A DNA stretch of 64,000 nucleotides from Dryocosmus kuriphilus (Eukaryota; Arthropoda; Insecta; Hymenoptera; Cynipidae), in assembly GCA_038277395.1 (NCBI GenBank), contig CM076193.1:78868627-78932626 (forward strand). Direction: 5' to 3'. Within the stretch, counting starts at the first letter, position 1, and the number at the start of each line of letters is the position of its first letter. Below the pieces are notes generated by a model that made no database searches, was not told where the DNA came from, and saw only the letters and a program-made list of their open reading frames with translations. The position numbers and the translations under genes were made by a program. Shown piece after piece: positions 10,640 to 23,224 of the stretch.

Positions 10640-13600
10640 ATTATCCACTTCCATTGGTTGTTGCATTCTATTTATATATCCCCATGGAATTAAATCTGTG
10701 TTGCCTGCAATAAGCATCCATTTGTCATCGAGCCAGCTCAAACCAACTTTTTTCTGCTTTACAGTGTGCACTTCGTGTTTTTCGCTTTGGATTAAATTTT
10801 GATATTTTGTCAAATTGTTAAATTCAAATATGCATTGTTTATAATCATCGAATGTAATATTTCACAATGTTCATATTTTTCATCAAAAATGTTGTACGTA
10901 TGCAATTTTGATTTTAATCCTATAAATCTTGATACAATTTTTCCATTACACTCCAATTTCATGAGCCCCAAAACATTTTTATTCCTTAAAGGCATTCCAT
11001 AAACATTATCTGGAGTCTAATCTTACGTATCAAAATAAATGTCCCGCTTTATATAATCATAAATCTTTGTAACGGTGAAATGGTAGATGAGACTATCGGT
11101 GTCCAGATATCGAGAACGGTGAATCATACATAAATAGGTTTATTGAATTTGACTTTAGAGTCTTTTCATTTTAATAATGACAATATCTTCATCGAATATG
11201 GTGCAGCTATGGAAATTCGGCTTTGCAATCAGAGCTCTTGTACGATGCCTTCCTCCCCTTTTTGTTACTGATCTGACATCCTTTTATTTTCTAATGTTTT
11301 CCATTGTTTTTCCAAAGACAGAGTTATTCATTAAGTTGAAAATTTTTCTTAAAATCGTTAGCTGCTATTTTCGAAGTTCTGTATTCAAATCAATGTACTT
11401 TTTTAACCAAGGTTTTTACACAAATTTTAGGATTTTGTGGATTTTAGTTATCCTTTGACCCAAATTCAAATATTGTTTTAAATTTCTGTAGTAAACTACG
11501 TAATTTTTCTTTGGCAATAAGCTCGTTATTGATTTTGGTACTTTGCATAAGGAATTAGGAAGTACAAAATGTTCTGGAGCCAAAGGTAAATCTTTATGCA
11601 AATCATGTTCTGCAGGATATTTCAAGTCTACCTCAAAAATGTAACCTGTCGGAGAATCATCTGGAATACTAAGTAGATTGATATTTTCATCAAGTACCCA
11701 TTCGAATCCAGTAAAAGGTAAAAAATCACTCATAGCTGCACCATATTGATTGTTGATGTTAAAATAATTTATGTAAGATTCTGGTTCGCTTGGATTAAAA
11801 TCAGATCCCATCTATCGATTATTAGCTTTGGCATATTGATTTGAGCACTGGGATACACCACCACGAGCACCTTTTTGAATTGAAAGTATCATATCAGGAT
11901 CGGTTGATAGTTCAAGTTCGATTCCGGTTAATTTGTGTATCGCATCGAAAGCAAGTCCCGGTGATGTGTAATAAAGTTGTGAAAAACTACAGGAACTGTG
12001 TGTGAATCTTTGTAACTTACATTGCAGCTGTGACGATTTGGTCCAAGATATTTTCCGGTAAAATTATCATGTTCGCGGTGTCTTATATCATCTTGTTTAA
12101 GGCCATGTAAAAGGTGGGTCACGTGACCAAGCTAGTCCTGAATTTCTTTTCTCCCAACTCATGTCCAAACGAAATAAAGTATCGCTCTGAAAGTTTGGAA
12201 AATGAAAGAGGAGGCAATAAAGTAGGTGCCTCTACTTTGTTTCGTTGGAAATTCGGAAAAAAAATTTGTCAAGAAAAATAAAACTGGAAGTATTATTGAT
12301 ATTCCTTTTGTCACAACTCATGTCCGCACGGAATAATAAATCGCGTTGAAAATTTGGCACAGTAAATACAAGGCACTAAGGAAGGAGCGTCTAGTCCTAA
12401 ATACTTACAATTGTAGAAAGTTTTTTTTTTAAATTAAAAATTTGGAATAATTCCGATTACCAACTATGTTGTAGAACTTGATTGCAGGACACTGCAGAAG
12501 ATTTTCAATTTTGGAATCGAGCAACAAACAAACTTTTAAGGTTATAAAAGTATCGAAACCCTATGGCCGCCTATCGGAGCATTTGGAAAACTTTCGCTGG
12601 TCGTGGGTAATTTGGGTACTGCAGATTGCATGAGTCTTTACCGACAGAGCAGGAACGTGCAACTAGTGCAAAGTGCATCCGTTGCTATTTATTATTTTTA
12701 TAATAAACTTTTATTGCTCCCCGAATTTACGCTTTGCCCCACACTGTTCTTTTACATTTATTAATATTTTCTCAAATGTTTTCCAAATTATTTTAAGTTT
12801 TATTTTTAAACAAGAGCCAAAAAATATCGATCTCAGGACTGGCTTGGTTACCTGACCCACCTTTTACATGGCCTTAAATGGCTTTTCACAAATGTGACAA
12901 CTTTTAGCAATGCGGAACTCAGTTTCTTGCTCTGGTGTCAATTTTTCCATTGTTACAATATTTGTTAAATAAGAATCAATATTTTGCGTAATTTCATGCA
13001 ATTCTTTCATGAACCACTCTATACAGTCTTTCAATCAATAAACTTTAAGCTTTTTGAAAGAGAATCATCAAAGCTGCAACGTAAATAATAAACACCACTG
13101 AGTGGGACATGCTTTTGATACGATCCTGTACCTGACTATTATCGGGAATTTCTTGCAAAAGGCACTCAAGGTAGGCAAAAATAGCAATCGGGACTTTTTC
13201 CTTAAATCTGTCATTTTTAAACTTCAAAATTCTCTCATAGTCCTTTGGCAATGTCATTCGACACTGGTTCATATTTTCACAATTCAGTCTATGATTGTGT
13301 AAAAATTTCTCAAATTTGAAATGATACAAACGCCTGTCACAAAAAAATACTCTATGATCGTTTCTCGAAAATTCAGATCGACATCAGAATAATCAGAGTA
13401 AATATTTGTGTTTTCGATCATCAAAATGTGAATTGTAGGGCATCTTGACTTTTATTTGCATAAATATAGTGGCACAATTTCACCTATATTCTTATATTTT
13501 TTATCATGTTCTATCCCGTAAACGTTTATATATAATTCATTCATTTTCTCAAACTTTTGTATACCCTCGAAACTTGCGAGAAAATTTATGTTATCATATT

Positions 13601-13840
13601 TTAAAACTGTTTCAAAATGTGGGTAGGTACTGACACGATGTCAGTACCTGTCAACAGGGCAAAGAGCTGCCATCCTAAATATTTTCATTGTACCATGCAC
13701 CGATATCTGTGGATAGTAAAATCCTCTTATTTTCAGTGTTTATGAATTTAATTTCTTCTACCATTTCACCGTTTATTTAAGCTTGAAATTCCCAGGCAAA
13801 AGAAACGTTTACTTTTAAATTTGCATCCTCCAGGAAATGT
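10640..13840 (-). pseudogene. Protein-primed-type family B DNA polymerase (PolB), Maverick/Polinton-like, decayed
   Basis: Reading right to left, recognisable parts appear in order: an N-terminal segment with LSTDIGAWYNENI (about 13710), the block around FEKMNELYINVYG (about 13550), the exonuclease I region at 13045-13329 where the family's DLEC reads YLEC, the zinc-binding-like CHICEKPF (12880-12920) continuing in 11928-12122, the motif A region at 11416-11811 (NNQYGAAMSDFLP), then NSVFGKTMEN (about 11310), DTDS (about 11100) and the C-terminal VLGLMK and PWGY blocks (10640-10995). This domain order is that of PolB from Maverick-type elements, where it replicates the element's linear DNA. 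Stops and frameshifts occur throughout. The exonuclease Asp is Tyr, and the motif A Asp position appears to be Asn. A MITE splits the zinc-binding region. Confidence 0.85.
12101..12873. mobile_element. MITE with TTAA target duplication (piggyBac-type), 773 bp
   Basis: Inverted ends of about 41 bp, beginning GGCCATGTAAAAGGTGGGTC, match with roughly three differences. TTAA lies immediately outside both ends (12097-12100 and 12874-12877), the target duplication of piggyBac-type elements. Removing the insert joins the two halves of the PolB zinc-binding region, so the insertion point is confirmed by the interrupted gene. Inside, CAACTCATGTCC and following sequence is repeated ~155 bp apart. There is no coding region. 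Confidence 0.88.
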
Positions 13841-13892
13841 TTCAGGTCATTATGTTTTCAATTAATTGCACAAGCTGTCCTTAAACTAATAA

Positions 13893-15190
13893 TTTTTTTT
13901 TTAAGGGAGGAGCAAATGCATTACTGCACGATGTGTGGGGCTTCCATATTAGACGTCTCCACGCCCGGCGCACCAGGGATCGCACAAGTGTGATCCCCAA
14001 TGAGGAGGGAGGGGAGTTATCAGATTAGGCCTACCCACGAAAACTTCCTCCTTTTCTTCTTGGCATTGATCCTCCGGGAAACCGCTTTCGCATTACTTCA
14101 GGGGGTGCCGTTTTCTACGCTGTCTAGTGTCTTCCTCTGGCCTGCTGTCCTAGGGTTTCCTCCTGGCTGTTGCCGGTGGGCGGGGAATCGATAGGTTTTA
14201 GCATTCCGCTGCCGTGTATCCCTCCTCGTAGCATCTTCTGCATCATTTGCTGCGGTCTTCCGCTGCACACTCGCTGGCGGCGTGTCCCAGAGTGTGACAT
14301 CTATAACACCGGGTTTCAGCGCTATGTGCCTTCACCCGGCGGTTCACCCACGCAACCTTCAGTCGGGCCGCTTTTCCCAACTTGGAAGCAGTGGCCGCAT
14401 CCAGCTCAATAAAAGCTAGGCTGCATCCTCTGCTGCTCCTCTTGGTGAGACTCATCTTTGGTGGAGACCCAATCTGGTCTCCCAAGGCCGCCTTTACGGC
14501 TGTCTCCACGTCGTCAGCCTCCGTAGTGTCGACTAAGTCGTAGACTATGATCTGCGCCCTTGGGACTAGGTGTCGGACACACCCGCCTCGTCCAAGGGCC
14601 TTCGAGATGGCATCCCCGAAGTGCTGCCGCTCCTCCGGCTCGGCGCCCACCTCAATGAGGACGTCACCCGTCCTCGTCTGCCGGATCGCCTTGACGTTTA
14701 TGCCATTGTCTTCCGGCTTCAACTTCTTTTGGATCTCCTTCAGGACATCCGAATACCTCTTCCCCGAGGCCGGCGTGATCATCACGGCCTCCCTGGGGAT
14801 TCTCGTCTTCTTCTTCTTGGATGCTCCTTTCCCCTTATCGGGCACATTTTCCCTTTGTGGCACCACTTCCTCTTCAGGCTTCTTCTCCACCTCCTTCCTC
14901 TCCTTCTTTTTTCTTCTCCTGGTAACCCTAGACCAGGCGACACCTTCCTGACTCCTGGTCTTTTTCAGGGCCGGCTTCTGGGCTCCGGATCCGATGGGCG
15001 GGCTGAGGGTCGTTTCCCTCTTCCGCTTGCGCGTCTCCGTCGCTTCCTCCGGTTTCATCTGCGGCTCCGTTTGCGTAGAAACGGAAGCCGTCTTCTCCTT
15101 GAGAGTAGATCTCAGGAGAAACGTCTCTCTACGCTTCTTGCCTATCTTTTCCCGGATGAGCTTGTTAATGATTTCCACGTACGTTTACAG
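13893..15190 (-). mobile_element. R1-clade-like non-LTR element, gag only
   Basis: A minus-strand, GC-rich segment ends at its 3' side in a poly(A) tract (T-run at 13893-13902). It contains a gag-like ORF1 followed directly by ~250 bp of trailer; the reverse transcriptase/endonuclease ORF2 is missing entirely. It lies at the end of the PolB remains, which suggests it inserted there. The 5' limit and target duplication could not be fixed; (ATT)n tracts flank the upstream side. Confidence 0.7.
14243..15178 (-). pseudogene. Gag-like ORF1 protein of an R1-type retrotransposon (truncated)
   Basis: The frame of 311 codons starts with ATG at 15178. The first ~135 residues are highly basic and charged. 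A globular middle region (about 150-275) follows, and a CCHC zinc knuckle (CYRCHTLGHAASEC) sits near residues 291-304. Such proteins bind the element's RNA in ribonucleoprotein particles. A TGA stops the frame just after the first knuckle. The next codons encode a second knuckle-like motif (CRRCYEEGYTAAEC) in which the expected His is Tyr. The family normally has two or three knuckles, so this copy is a pseudogene cut by a nonsense codon. ORF2 is absent downstream. Confidence 0.8.
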
Positions 15191-15299
15191 ATTATTATTA
15201 TTATAAAAAATTATATCAAGCTGTTATACCTATATTATGTTATATCTGGGATTATTATTATTGTTATTATTATTATTATTACCATTATTGTAAGCTTGC

Positions 15300-16335
15300 G
15301 AGTGAGGTGTCAAAAGTGTAGCGTTTATGTGTGATGTAAATATGTGAGTGGAAGAGTGAGAGTTGAATTAATAAATATGTATTGTATGAAATCGAATGTA
15401 GTGAATAATTTTTGTAAAATGCAGATTTTGAAAATAAGAAAACTCAATTTCTTTTTAATTTATTTATAAAAAATCAGTACATTATTCTTTAAAAAAGTAA
15501 GTAATCTATAATTCATATATATTGAGCCCTTTGCCTTTTAGAGGGTTATAAATTTTATTTATTTTTGTTGATCAAGTAGATTAAAAAGGGGTTTTCTCGC
15601 AAGAGAAGGAATAAGATTGATATTTGTCCATTCTTTTTATCAATACAATATTTATTCAGAAAGCTCAAAAACCTAATTACACAGAGAGAGCTTACTTACT
15701 ACTACTTTAAGAATAAATTGAGTATTTTATTTTAAAGAAAATCTATTTGCTTAATAAATCGCTTTCAACAAAGAATAAATTTTCTACTTTTCAATCGTAG
15801 ATTCAAGCATCATTTTACTTTCGAAAGCTTCGTAATTAAATTCTGACTTAAAATTATTCTCTTTCTGTCATAAGAAAAGATCGATATATAGATTTATTTT
15901 ATTGATTACAGATTATCATTAAACAAAGAATAATTTGTATTTGAGTTTTAAGTTTATACAGAGTCTCCTAATGTCTAATCCTAACTTATTTCTGAATGAA
16001 TGATTAGGGGCAGAAGGGTGAGATATTTCTTATTCTTTTATTCGATTTCAACGAATTTACTCTTAGCATAAGGCAAAAAGACACTCATCAGTTTTAGAGG
16101 ATGAACGCTTTAGACCATGTCCGTGTACTCTATGCACATAGGCTGACAGTAAGTCTACTCGACGTTCTCAACCTTAGCACCAGTAACACGTATATGTCAG
16201 ACTTGGAAGGTACACCTCCCAATCCACCTACACGACGTTGCTTTTACTAAGGTTCAGAAGCCTCTCTGACGGGTGCAAACACGATTCCCGGAAGTATCTG
16301 GCTGTCAGGATATCTTGGCAGCGAGATCCTGCACG
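15300..16335. other. No recognisable gene
   Basis: AT-rich sequence followed by a more balanced stretch (16080-16335) with no identifiable coding region. CGAGATCTACTAAACTAT is repeated in tandem at about 16339-16378, directly before the next frame. Confidence 0.5.
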
Positions 16336-16377
16336 GTCCTCGAGATCTACTAAACTATATTCGAGATCTACTAAACT

Positions 16378-16806
16378 ATGATATATTCTTCTCCATTAAA
16401 GGAACTTGTGGGCATTACTCAGAAGGTTAAACCTAAATTGGAGTCACAAGTGAAGAAGCGAAAATCAGAATCAGAACATGAAGATCAAAAAGAAGAATTT
16501 GATCAATATGATAATTCACCATCCATGACAATCAATAATGATGCTGATGATGATGGTAATAATGAAAATAAGGATGAGGATTACAATGATGAATATGGCG
16601 ATGATGGTGTTGAAGATGACGCAGAAAGTGACTTTTACTCTGAATATGAAATAGAGACAAAATTTTCAGGTTACCGGGAAGATCCGAATGATTTGGTAGA
16701 TCGAATGCGCCAACTTTTACTATCCCAATCAACTGGAAGCAGAAATAAGTCGCTTGAATTAATTGCAATCATTAATGAATTAAGAGAGGCTGGTATTATT
16801 GACTAA
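16378..16806 (+). pseudogene. DUF8207-like protein fragment (Maverick-associated), central domain missing
   Basis: This 142-codon frame begins with a lysine-rich segment (SSPLKELVGITQKVKPK), continues with an acidic low-complexity stretch (residues ~45-95), and ends in a block around DPNDLVDRMRQLLLSQ and INELREAGIID. That C-terminal block is characteristic, as I recall it, of uncharacterised insect proteins now grouped as DUF8207 and often found with Maverick-type genes. The conserved central domain of those proteins is not present, so this looks like an internally deleted copy. Its function is unknown. PolB remains lie 2.5 kb upstream and structural-type genes 7 kb downstream, in keeping with a dispersed Maverick fossil. 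Confidence 0.55.
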
Positions 16807-17570
16807 TAATATTTTTATTAATTGATGTAAAAACTTTAGCAACTGCTGGTTCAATATTCCTAATAGTTGAATTAGCATTTGAATTAGTGGATTGAATACT
16901 TCCTGTAGTTATAACTTAAGCATTTACTGTAATGCAATAAGTTAAATAAATCTAATTTTTAACATATAATTATGTGTATTTCTTCTTCACACCGCTTACC
17001 TGAATTAATATTAGTTTTTAAATGCAGGAGAGGTTCATTACATCTTTTGATGATGCTTCTGACATATGATTTATGGTGTGTAATAATTGAATGCAACATT
17101 TTCAATACCTACTTGTTTCAACTATATAATGATCCTCCCCATCCTTCCAGAAACCTGCTCATCCTCCTCCTCCTCCTCCTTCTCTTCCTCATACATTTTA
17201 ATAGCTAATTGAGGATAAATTTAGTGTTAATATCATTGAAAAAATTCCTTATACACATTTGTAAGAAATCAACCATTTAGAAGACAAGGTTCACATCGGT
17301 TATAACTGTACAAGAAAAGTAGCGTGGTCGATGGTGGCGCACACTATTCATTATTAATCTGGTTTGCCTTGTTATTCTTGAATTATATTTATTTTAAGTG
17401 GAGACCAAGAAAAACATTTTTTTCATTGATAGCAGCAGATTTTAATGTCAACCTTCACTAAGCATGTTATTATTGCAGTTTCAACTAAGTAAATTGGATT
17501 TTTAGCATATTATTCTGTTGTGTTAAAGATTATTTCAATGTTTCTTACAGGGGATTATAAAGTTTATGTA

Positions 17571-17690
17571 GCTGATTTATTTGGTAGATCGATTGCAGTT
17601 ACTTTAACAATGTCAAGCAGATGGAAACAGAAATTAATGCACTGAAATAACTTCAGTCATTAATGAAATAAAGGAGGCTGGCATTATTAT
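17571..17690 (+). pseudogene. Second, strongly decayed copy of the DUF8207-like C-terminus
   Basis: The sequence from TTTGGTAGATCG to GAGGCTGGCATTATTA parallels 16689-16800 base for base with many changes, and the bases on both sides match too (for example CTAATAGTTGAATTAGCAT after the first copy and CCAATAGTAGAATTAGCAT after this one). Frameshifts and a stop destroy the frame. The match extends over about 16680-17200 against 17560-18070, so a segment of ~0.5 kb was duplicated in tandem ~0.87 kb apart. Confidence 0.6.
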
Positions 17691-19488
17691 TTCCAATAGT
17701 AGAATTAGCATATGTAGTATATATATATATATATATTATCTTGTTAATGCATAAAAACTGATCAAATAGACCCAACGCGGCACTAAGTATGCAATAGGTT
17801 TTTCTATTACACTATACTATATAGTTCTTTTAATAAGTTAAATTCGATTTTATTTTTAAGCATAATAAGTACCTAGTTGTATATGAAACATAATTTTAAA
17901 ATGTATATCTACTTCTTCATTTCTTTCACCCACACTCATTTTGGTTATTATAAAAATGTTAGAGACTCATCTCAGTTTTAGAGTTTCTAACTGATAATAG
18001 TCTTAGGCTTGTAACCGTTGAGTGCAAAATTTTAAGTATTTTATTAACTACAACCTCCTCCTCAGTAAATATAAACAAGTTTTGAGAAAAAAAATATTTT
18101 TGACAACATTTTTCTTTACTTTCTGCATAATTTTGTCTTATTACAACATTTTTTCACACTGCGCACTGCACTTTTTTCAACGCACAAATCTTCTACAATA
18201 GTTCTAATTATAAAGTCTCTCATTCATTGAAACTACTTCATTAAAGACGTTGATCGGTGCATAGATTGAGTTCTTTCAGTGCAATAAATGTAGAGTTTCG
18301 AATTAAAATGGGAAGTATGAGTCCTTTTAATCAAGCTTGCTCAACTGACACCAAATTATCATAATACTGGAAACCAAAGTGCAGATTAAAATGTTTAGAT
18401 TTAATAAATCTTTCACCCACTGCACCATATAGTGTAGCATAGTATAGTTTTGTATGGTATATTGTAGTCAGCTTGACTGTTTATAATTTCAAGCTTATTT
18501 TACTAGAGTTCACACTCGATTCCATGCCACCAAATTAGATTATTCTTATGTACATTACCATACGTTTATATTTGCATTAGGCTCTCCTCTCTTCATAAGT
18601 CGAAGATTTTGAGTAGCCTATACCTTATCGGTTCACTCTTCAATTTTTCATTGACAAACACATTATTTAAACAATTAAAACTATGTTATAGCATTTTAGG
18701 AATATGTTTTAATATTTTTAAAGAATTTCGTAAAACATAAGACTTATGTTGATCAGTCTGACTTTATCAACAAATTAAATGTTTATATATTCCATAAGTA
18801 CATATGCATGATTCATCTCCAGTTATTTCTGTGCTTTTTTATTAACTAATTCCTTAGTGGATTTCTCTTTGATATTTTCACAGAATTGGACAAAAACGTA
18901 AGTCTACCGTTGGTTAGGCTTAAAATTTATAAGCAAATAAATTGTTTAAACATTTCATAGCTCCCCGTCACTCATCTAACATCATCTCTTTATTAATTCC
19001 TTAGTGGTTCTCCCTTGGATCTTTGCTGATAGACGAGTTTCAACAATTATTTATTTAAAATTATATTGCAGTAGTTTATCTTCAAAAGTGTGTGATATCA
19101 AGAGTAGGTTAAACATGGCACACTTATTTTAATGTATAAAATCATTCAATGTAATGAGAAATGTTAAAAATCACACAAATACGTAAGTTAGACTTTAAAT
19201 TCTTTTTGTATATTCCGAACTGTACAATTGCTCTTCACATTATTTTTTTAACATGGACATGAACCCTTTCTCCGAGAATCACGGTATTGACGTTGCAAAA
19301 TTTTTATGAATGGAGGACTTATTGTTTACGATTATCAATTCACTCTTCGATTTTTCATTGACAAACACATTATTTAAACATTCTAAAACTTTGTTATAGC
19401 ATTTTAGGAATATGTTGTAATATTTTTAAAGAACTTCGTAAAATATAAGACTTATGTTGATCAGTCTGATTTTATTAACAAATGAAAT

Positions 19489-19492
<4 letters not shown>

Positions 19493-19532
<40 letters not shown>
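19493..19532. repeat. (TA)n microsatellite
   Basis: About 20 TA repeats expand the TTTATATATTCC segment of one unit of the 0.75-kb array; the other units have the short form. Confidence 0.9.
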
Positions 19533-19534
<2 letters not shown>

Positions 19535-20226
19535 CATAAGTATGCATGATTCATCTCCAGTTATTTCTTTGCTTTTTTCGTTAACTAATTCCATAGTGGA
19601 TTTCTTTTTGGTACTTGCTGACAGGAAGCTGATGTCATATTTTCAAAGAATTGGACAAAAACATAAGTTTAACGTTGGTTGGGCTTAAAATTTATAGCCA
19701 AATAAATTTTTTAAAATTCCACAGCTACGCGTCACTCGTCTAACACCATCTCCTCATTGATTCCTTAATGGAACCACTTGATCTTTACTGATAGATGAGT
19801 TTCAACAATTATTTAATAAAATTATGTTGCACTAGTTCATCTTGAAAAATGTGATGCCAGGAGTAGGTTAAAAACGACACACTTATTTTAATGTCTAAAA
19901 TCATGCAATGTAATGAGAAGTGTTAAAAATCACATTACTGTATCTCACAAATACGTAGGTTAGACTTTAAATTCTTTTTGTATATTCTGAACTGTACAAT
20001 TGCTCTTCACATTATTTTTTTATTTAGCATGGACATGAACTCTTTCTCTGAGAATCACGCTATTAACGTAGCAAAATTTCTATAAATTGAGGATTTATTG
20101 TTTACGATTATCGGCTCACTCTTCGATTTTTATTGACAAACACATTATTTAAACATTTTAAAACTATGTTACAGCATTTTAGGAATATGTTGTATTTTTT
20201 TGAAAGAATTTCGTAAAACATAAGAC

Positions 20227-21237
20227 ATTTTTTATTATTTTTTTTTTTGTTTGGCGGAGGAGGAGGTCGAAATCCTTTTGACGGACTGAGTGTGGGACTC
20301 GGCCTGACGGCCTCTATACACTAAAAAACCACCTCCTCGCCCGGCACTCAGACTATAAGTCCATTGTGCCACACCGCATTTCCCGCACTCCGTTGTGGAA
20401 CCAAGTCCCACCCCGTGCGTGTACAAAGGTCAGGCCTTGTGGTTTCAGAGCCCTAGACCCTTCCGTCTCCCTGTTCAAGGGGGTGCTCCTGGAGCCCCTT
20501 CTCCTCCCACCCGCATGACGGGCATGTGGAGCTGCTCCAGATGAAATCCGTTGTTCCAAGACCCGTTGTGAGGAGCCCTGGCTGCCCGGTAATTCTCTCC
20601 TTCGCCACTTTGGAGCCGTCCGCTTTGGAGCCGCCCCCTTTTGGCGATGGGTTAAAGGGTGAGGCATAAGGACTCGCGCCCTCGATATTCCAGGAGGCTT
20701 TGCCATTACCCCCTGGAAGGATCGCGTCCTTGGAGCCCTTTTTCTTTGGCGATGGGTTAACTAAATAAATAAATAAAGTCCCCTGAGAGAGGCCCTTATT
20801 TTATTACTTGTGTTTTTTGTGTTCGCCATATTGGGCCCCACGTGAGAAACTGGGGATTTAAAAGGTTGCTCCCTGCAGAGCCCCGCTTACAGGGAGAGGG
20901 TCTGAATACTAAGGGATTCGACCTGGCATCCCTAAGTCTCCTTTTCGACACCTCCTTTAAACTCCGCCATGCCCTTCTCAATTGAGGGGGCAAACCGGAG
21001 CATTTAAGGATTTGGTAACCCTGGTGCCATTCAGCATATATATTCCAGGAGGTTTTGCCATTACCCCCTGGAAGGATCGCTTCTTGGTCAGGGTCCCGCA
21101 GACTAGAGACCCTCAGTTCCCCAGAGCAGCCGTATCTCGCGATACAGTCCCTCTGGTTCACCTACTCTAGGTCGCTCGTCCGATTAGACCCCTAAGCCCT
21201 CCCACCAACTACAAGGTCGTGTGATCCCCAGGGAGGG
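20227..21237 (-). mobile_element. Retroposon insertion, 1.0 kb, 10-bp target duplication
   Basis: AACATAAGAC is present at 20217-20226 and 21238-21247 and flanks a GC-rich insert with a T-rich tract at its left end, that is, a poly(A) tail on the minus strand. The insert interrupts one unit of the tandem array, and the sequence on both sides rejoins the unit. Internally CATTACCCCCTGGAAGGATC occurs twice (about 20703 and 21059), and a (AAATA)n stretch near 20760 suggests a composite of two parts. Two minus-strand frames of 117 and 121 codons exist, but I recognise no domain. Confidence 0.75.
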
Positions 21238-22110
21238 AACATAAGACTTACGTTGATCGATTTTGATTTTATCAACAAATTAAATGTTTATATATTCCTT
21301 AAGTATGCATCACTCCTCTCCAGTTATTTCTTTGCTTTTTCGTTAACTAATTCCTGAGTCGATTTCTTTTTGATACTTGCTGACAGGAAGCTGATGTCAT
21401 ATTTTCAAAGAATTGGACAAAAATGTAAGTGTAGCGTGGGTTGGGCTTAAAATTTATAACTAAATAGATTGTTTAAACACTCCATAGCTATGCATCTAAC
21501 ATCATCTCTTTATTAATTCCTTAGTGTTTCTCCCAAGTCTAACGTGGGTTGGGTTTAAAATTTATAACTAAATAAATTGTTTAAACACTCCATAGCTATG
21601 CATCTAGCATCATCTCTTTATTAATTCCTTTAGTGTTTCTCCCTTTGATCTTTACTGATAGACGAGTTTCAACACTTATTTAAGATAATTATATTGCAGT
21701 AGGTTATCTTGAAAAGTGTGATACCAGGAGTAGTTTAAAAACGGCACACTTATTTTAATGTCTAAGATCATGAATGTAATGAGAAATGTTAATAATCACA
21801 TTACTGTATATCTCACAAATATGTAGGTTAGACTTTAAATTCTTTTTGTATATTCTGAACTGTAAAATTGCTCTCCACTTTATTTTTTATTTAGCATAGA
21901 CTAGCTATTAACGTTGCCAAATTTTTATAAATTGAGGATTTATTGTTTACGATTATCAGTTCACTCTTCGATTTTTCATTGACAAACACATTATTTAAAC
22001 ACTTTAAAACTATTTTAGAGCATTTTAGGAATATGTTTTAATATTTTTTAAAGAATTTCGTAAAAAAAAGGCTTACATTGATCAGTCTTTGATTTTATAA
22101 ACAAATGAGT

Positions 22111-23220
22111 AAAATATTTTTTAGATATCATACTGCAACCTAAGAGAAGAACAGAGAGACTTCTTTTTTATTTTATGCTAAATCTTGAAAGCATAATAGG
22201 TAAATCTTCAAATCATAAGAGAAAGATTGAGGTGTTTAAGTAAATCTTCAAATCATAAGAGGGAGATTGAAGTATTTAAAAAAGAACGAATGTGAAGTCT
22301 CTTAATAAAATGTATGTAGTCTTTTATGGCAAGCTTCGGAAATGTCGATACTATATTATTGTTGTTATTATTCAGATCGAAAAATCTGATATTGAAGAAA
22401 CACATTTACCAGACTCTTTATTGTAATATGACACCCTCGAGAACTTTATCACTAAGGATGTTCGCATATTCTTTAATAATTTCTGAGATAATTATTCTCT
22501 AATTTTATATTATTGTGACATGCAACATGTAATCCCTGACTATTAGAAAGGATTCATTTCTTTAGATGCATTTTTTACCCATATGCTAGTTGACTGGCTA
22601 CAAATATTTTCTAATAAACTATATTACACAGTAGCTTTAGAGAGAGTAAAATCATTATTCTTAATATATTGGGTGTCGCTAGTAATGATTAAGCAGAGGA
22701 AATTTATATATTACTGAGTTAGGATTATTTACGCGTAGAATATAAAGTTTGATAGCTAGATATACAAATCTTATGTGAAGTATTAGATTGTCGACAAAAA
22801 GTCATTATACACCGGGCTGATCAGAGAACTGTTTATCTTTCGCTTAGACGGTTAAAACATTCGAGCAGTCGATTTTACGAAATTGTAATATAAGCAATGA
22901 GCGCACTTGCATTCTGAAATGTAAACTATGAAGTGACATTCTTCACATGAGAAGTGTACAGTGTAGGCGAGATTAACGACGAATTAGGCCTAGTTAGAGT
23001 AGGGATATGTGGAGCATGATAGAGAGTAGTTCTAATGTGTTAAGAAGAGAAAGAATGAAAGAGTGGGGAACGAAGGACCGCTAGATTGAATACAAAATTT
23101 AATTCCGTATCAGGACGGTTCGCAACACGATGGTACCGAATCTCTCATCGAAAAATCGAGGGAGAGTGGAGAAAAATCTCAATCTTGTGCTTGCACGCGT
23201 CCGGATTGCTTTGGCTATTG
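22111..23220. other. No recognisable gene; one short tandem duplication
   Basis: AT-rich sequence. AAATCTTCAAATCATAAGAG and neighbouring bases are duplicated at about 22201-22281 with a ~41-bp period. Nothing else is identifiable. Confidence 0.5.
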
Positions 23221-23224
23221 TATA

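Larger units (their letters stand above)
18620..22110. repeat. Tandem array of ~0.7-0.8-kb non-coding units
   Basis: The landmark GCATTTTAGGAATATGTT recurs near 18691, 19399, 20174 and 22020. The first two intervals are about 708 and 775 bp; the last is ~1.85 kb because a 1.0-kb retroposon sits in that unit. Each unit also contains TCATCTCCAGTTATTTC, an AATTGGACAAAAA block and a TGTATATTC.GAACTGTA block. A further short local duplication lies at 21420-21620. No coding capacity is visible. Confidence 0.8.

Noticed and set aside
14547..15334. Long plus-strand frames of 134 and 254 codons
   Set aside because: They are antisense shadows of the GC-rich gag frame and contain no protein motif.
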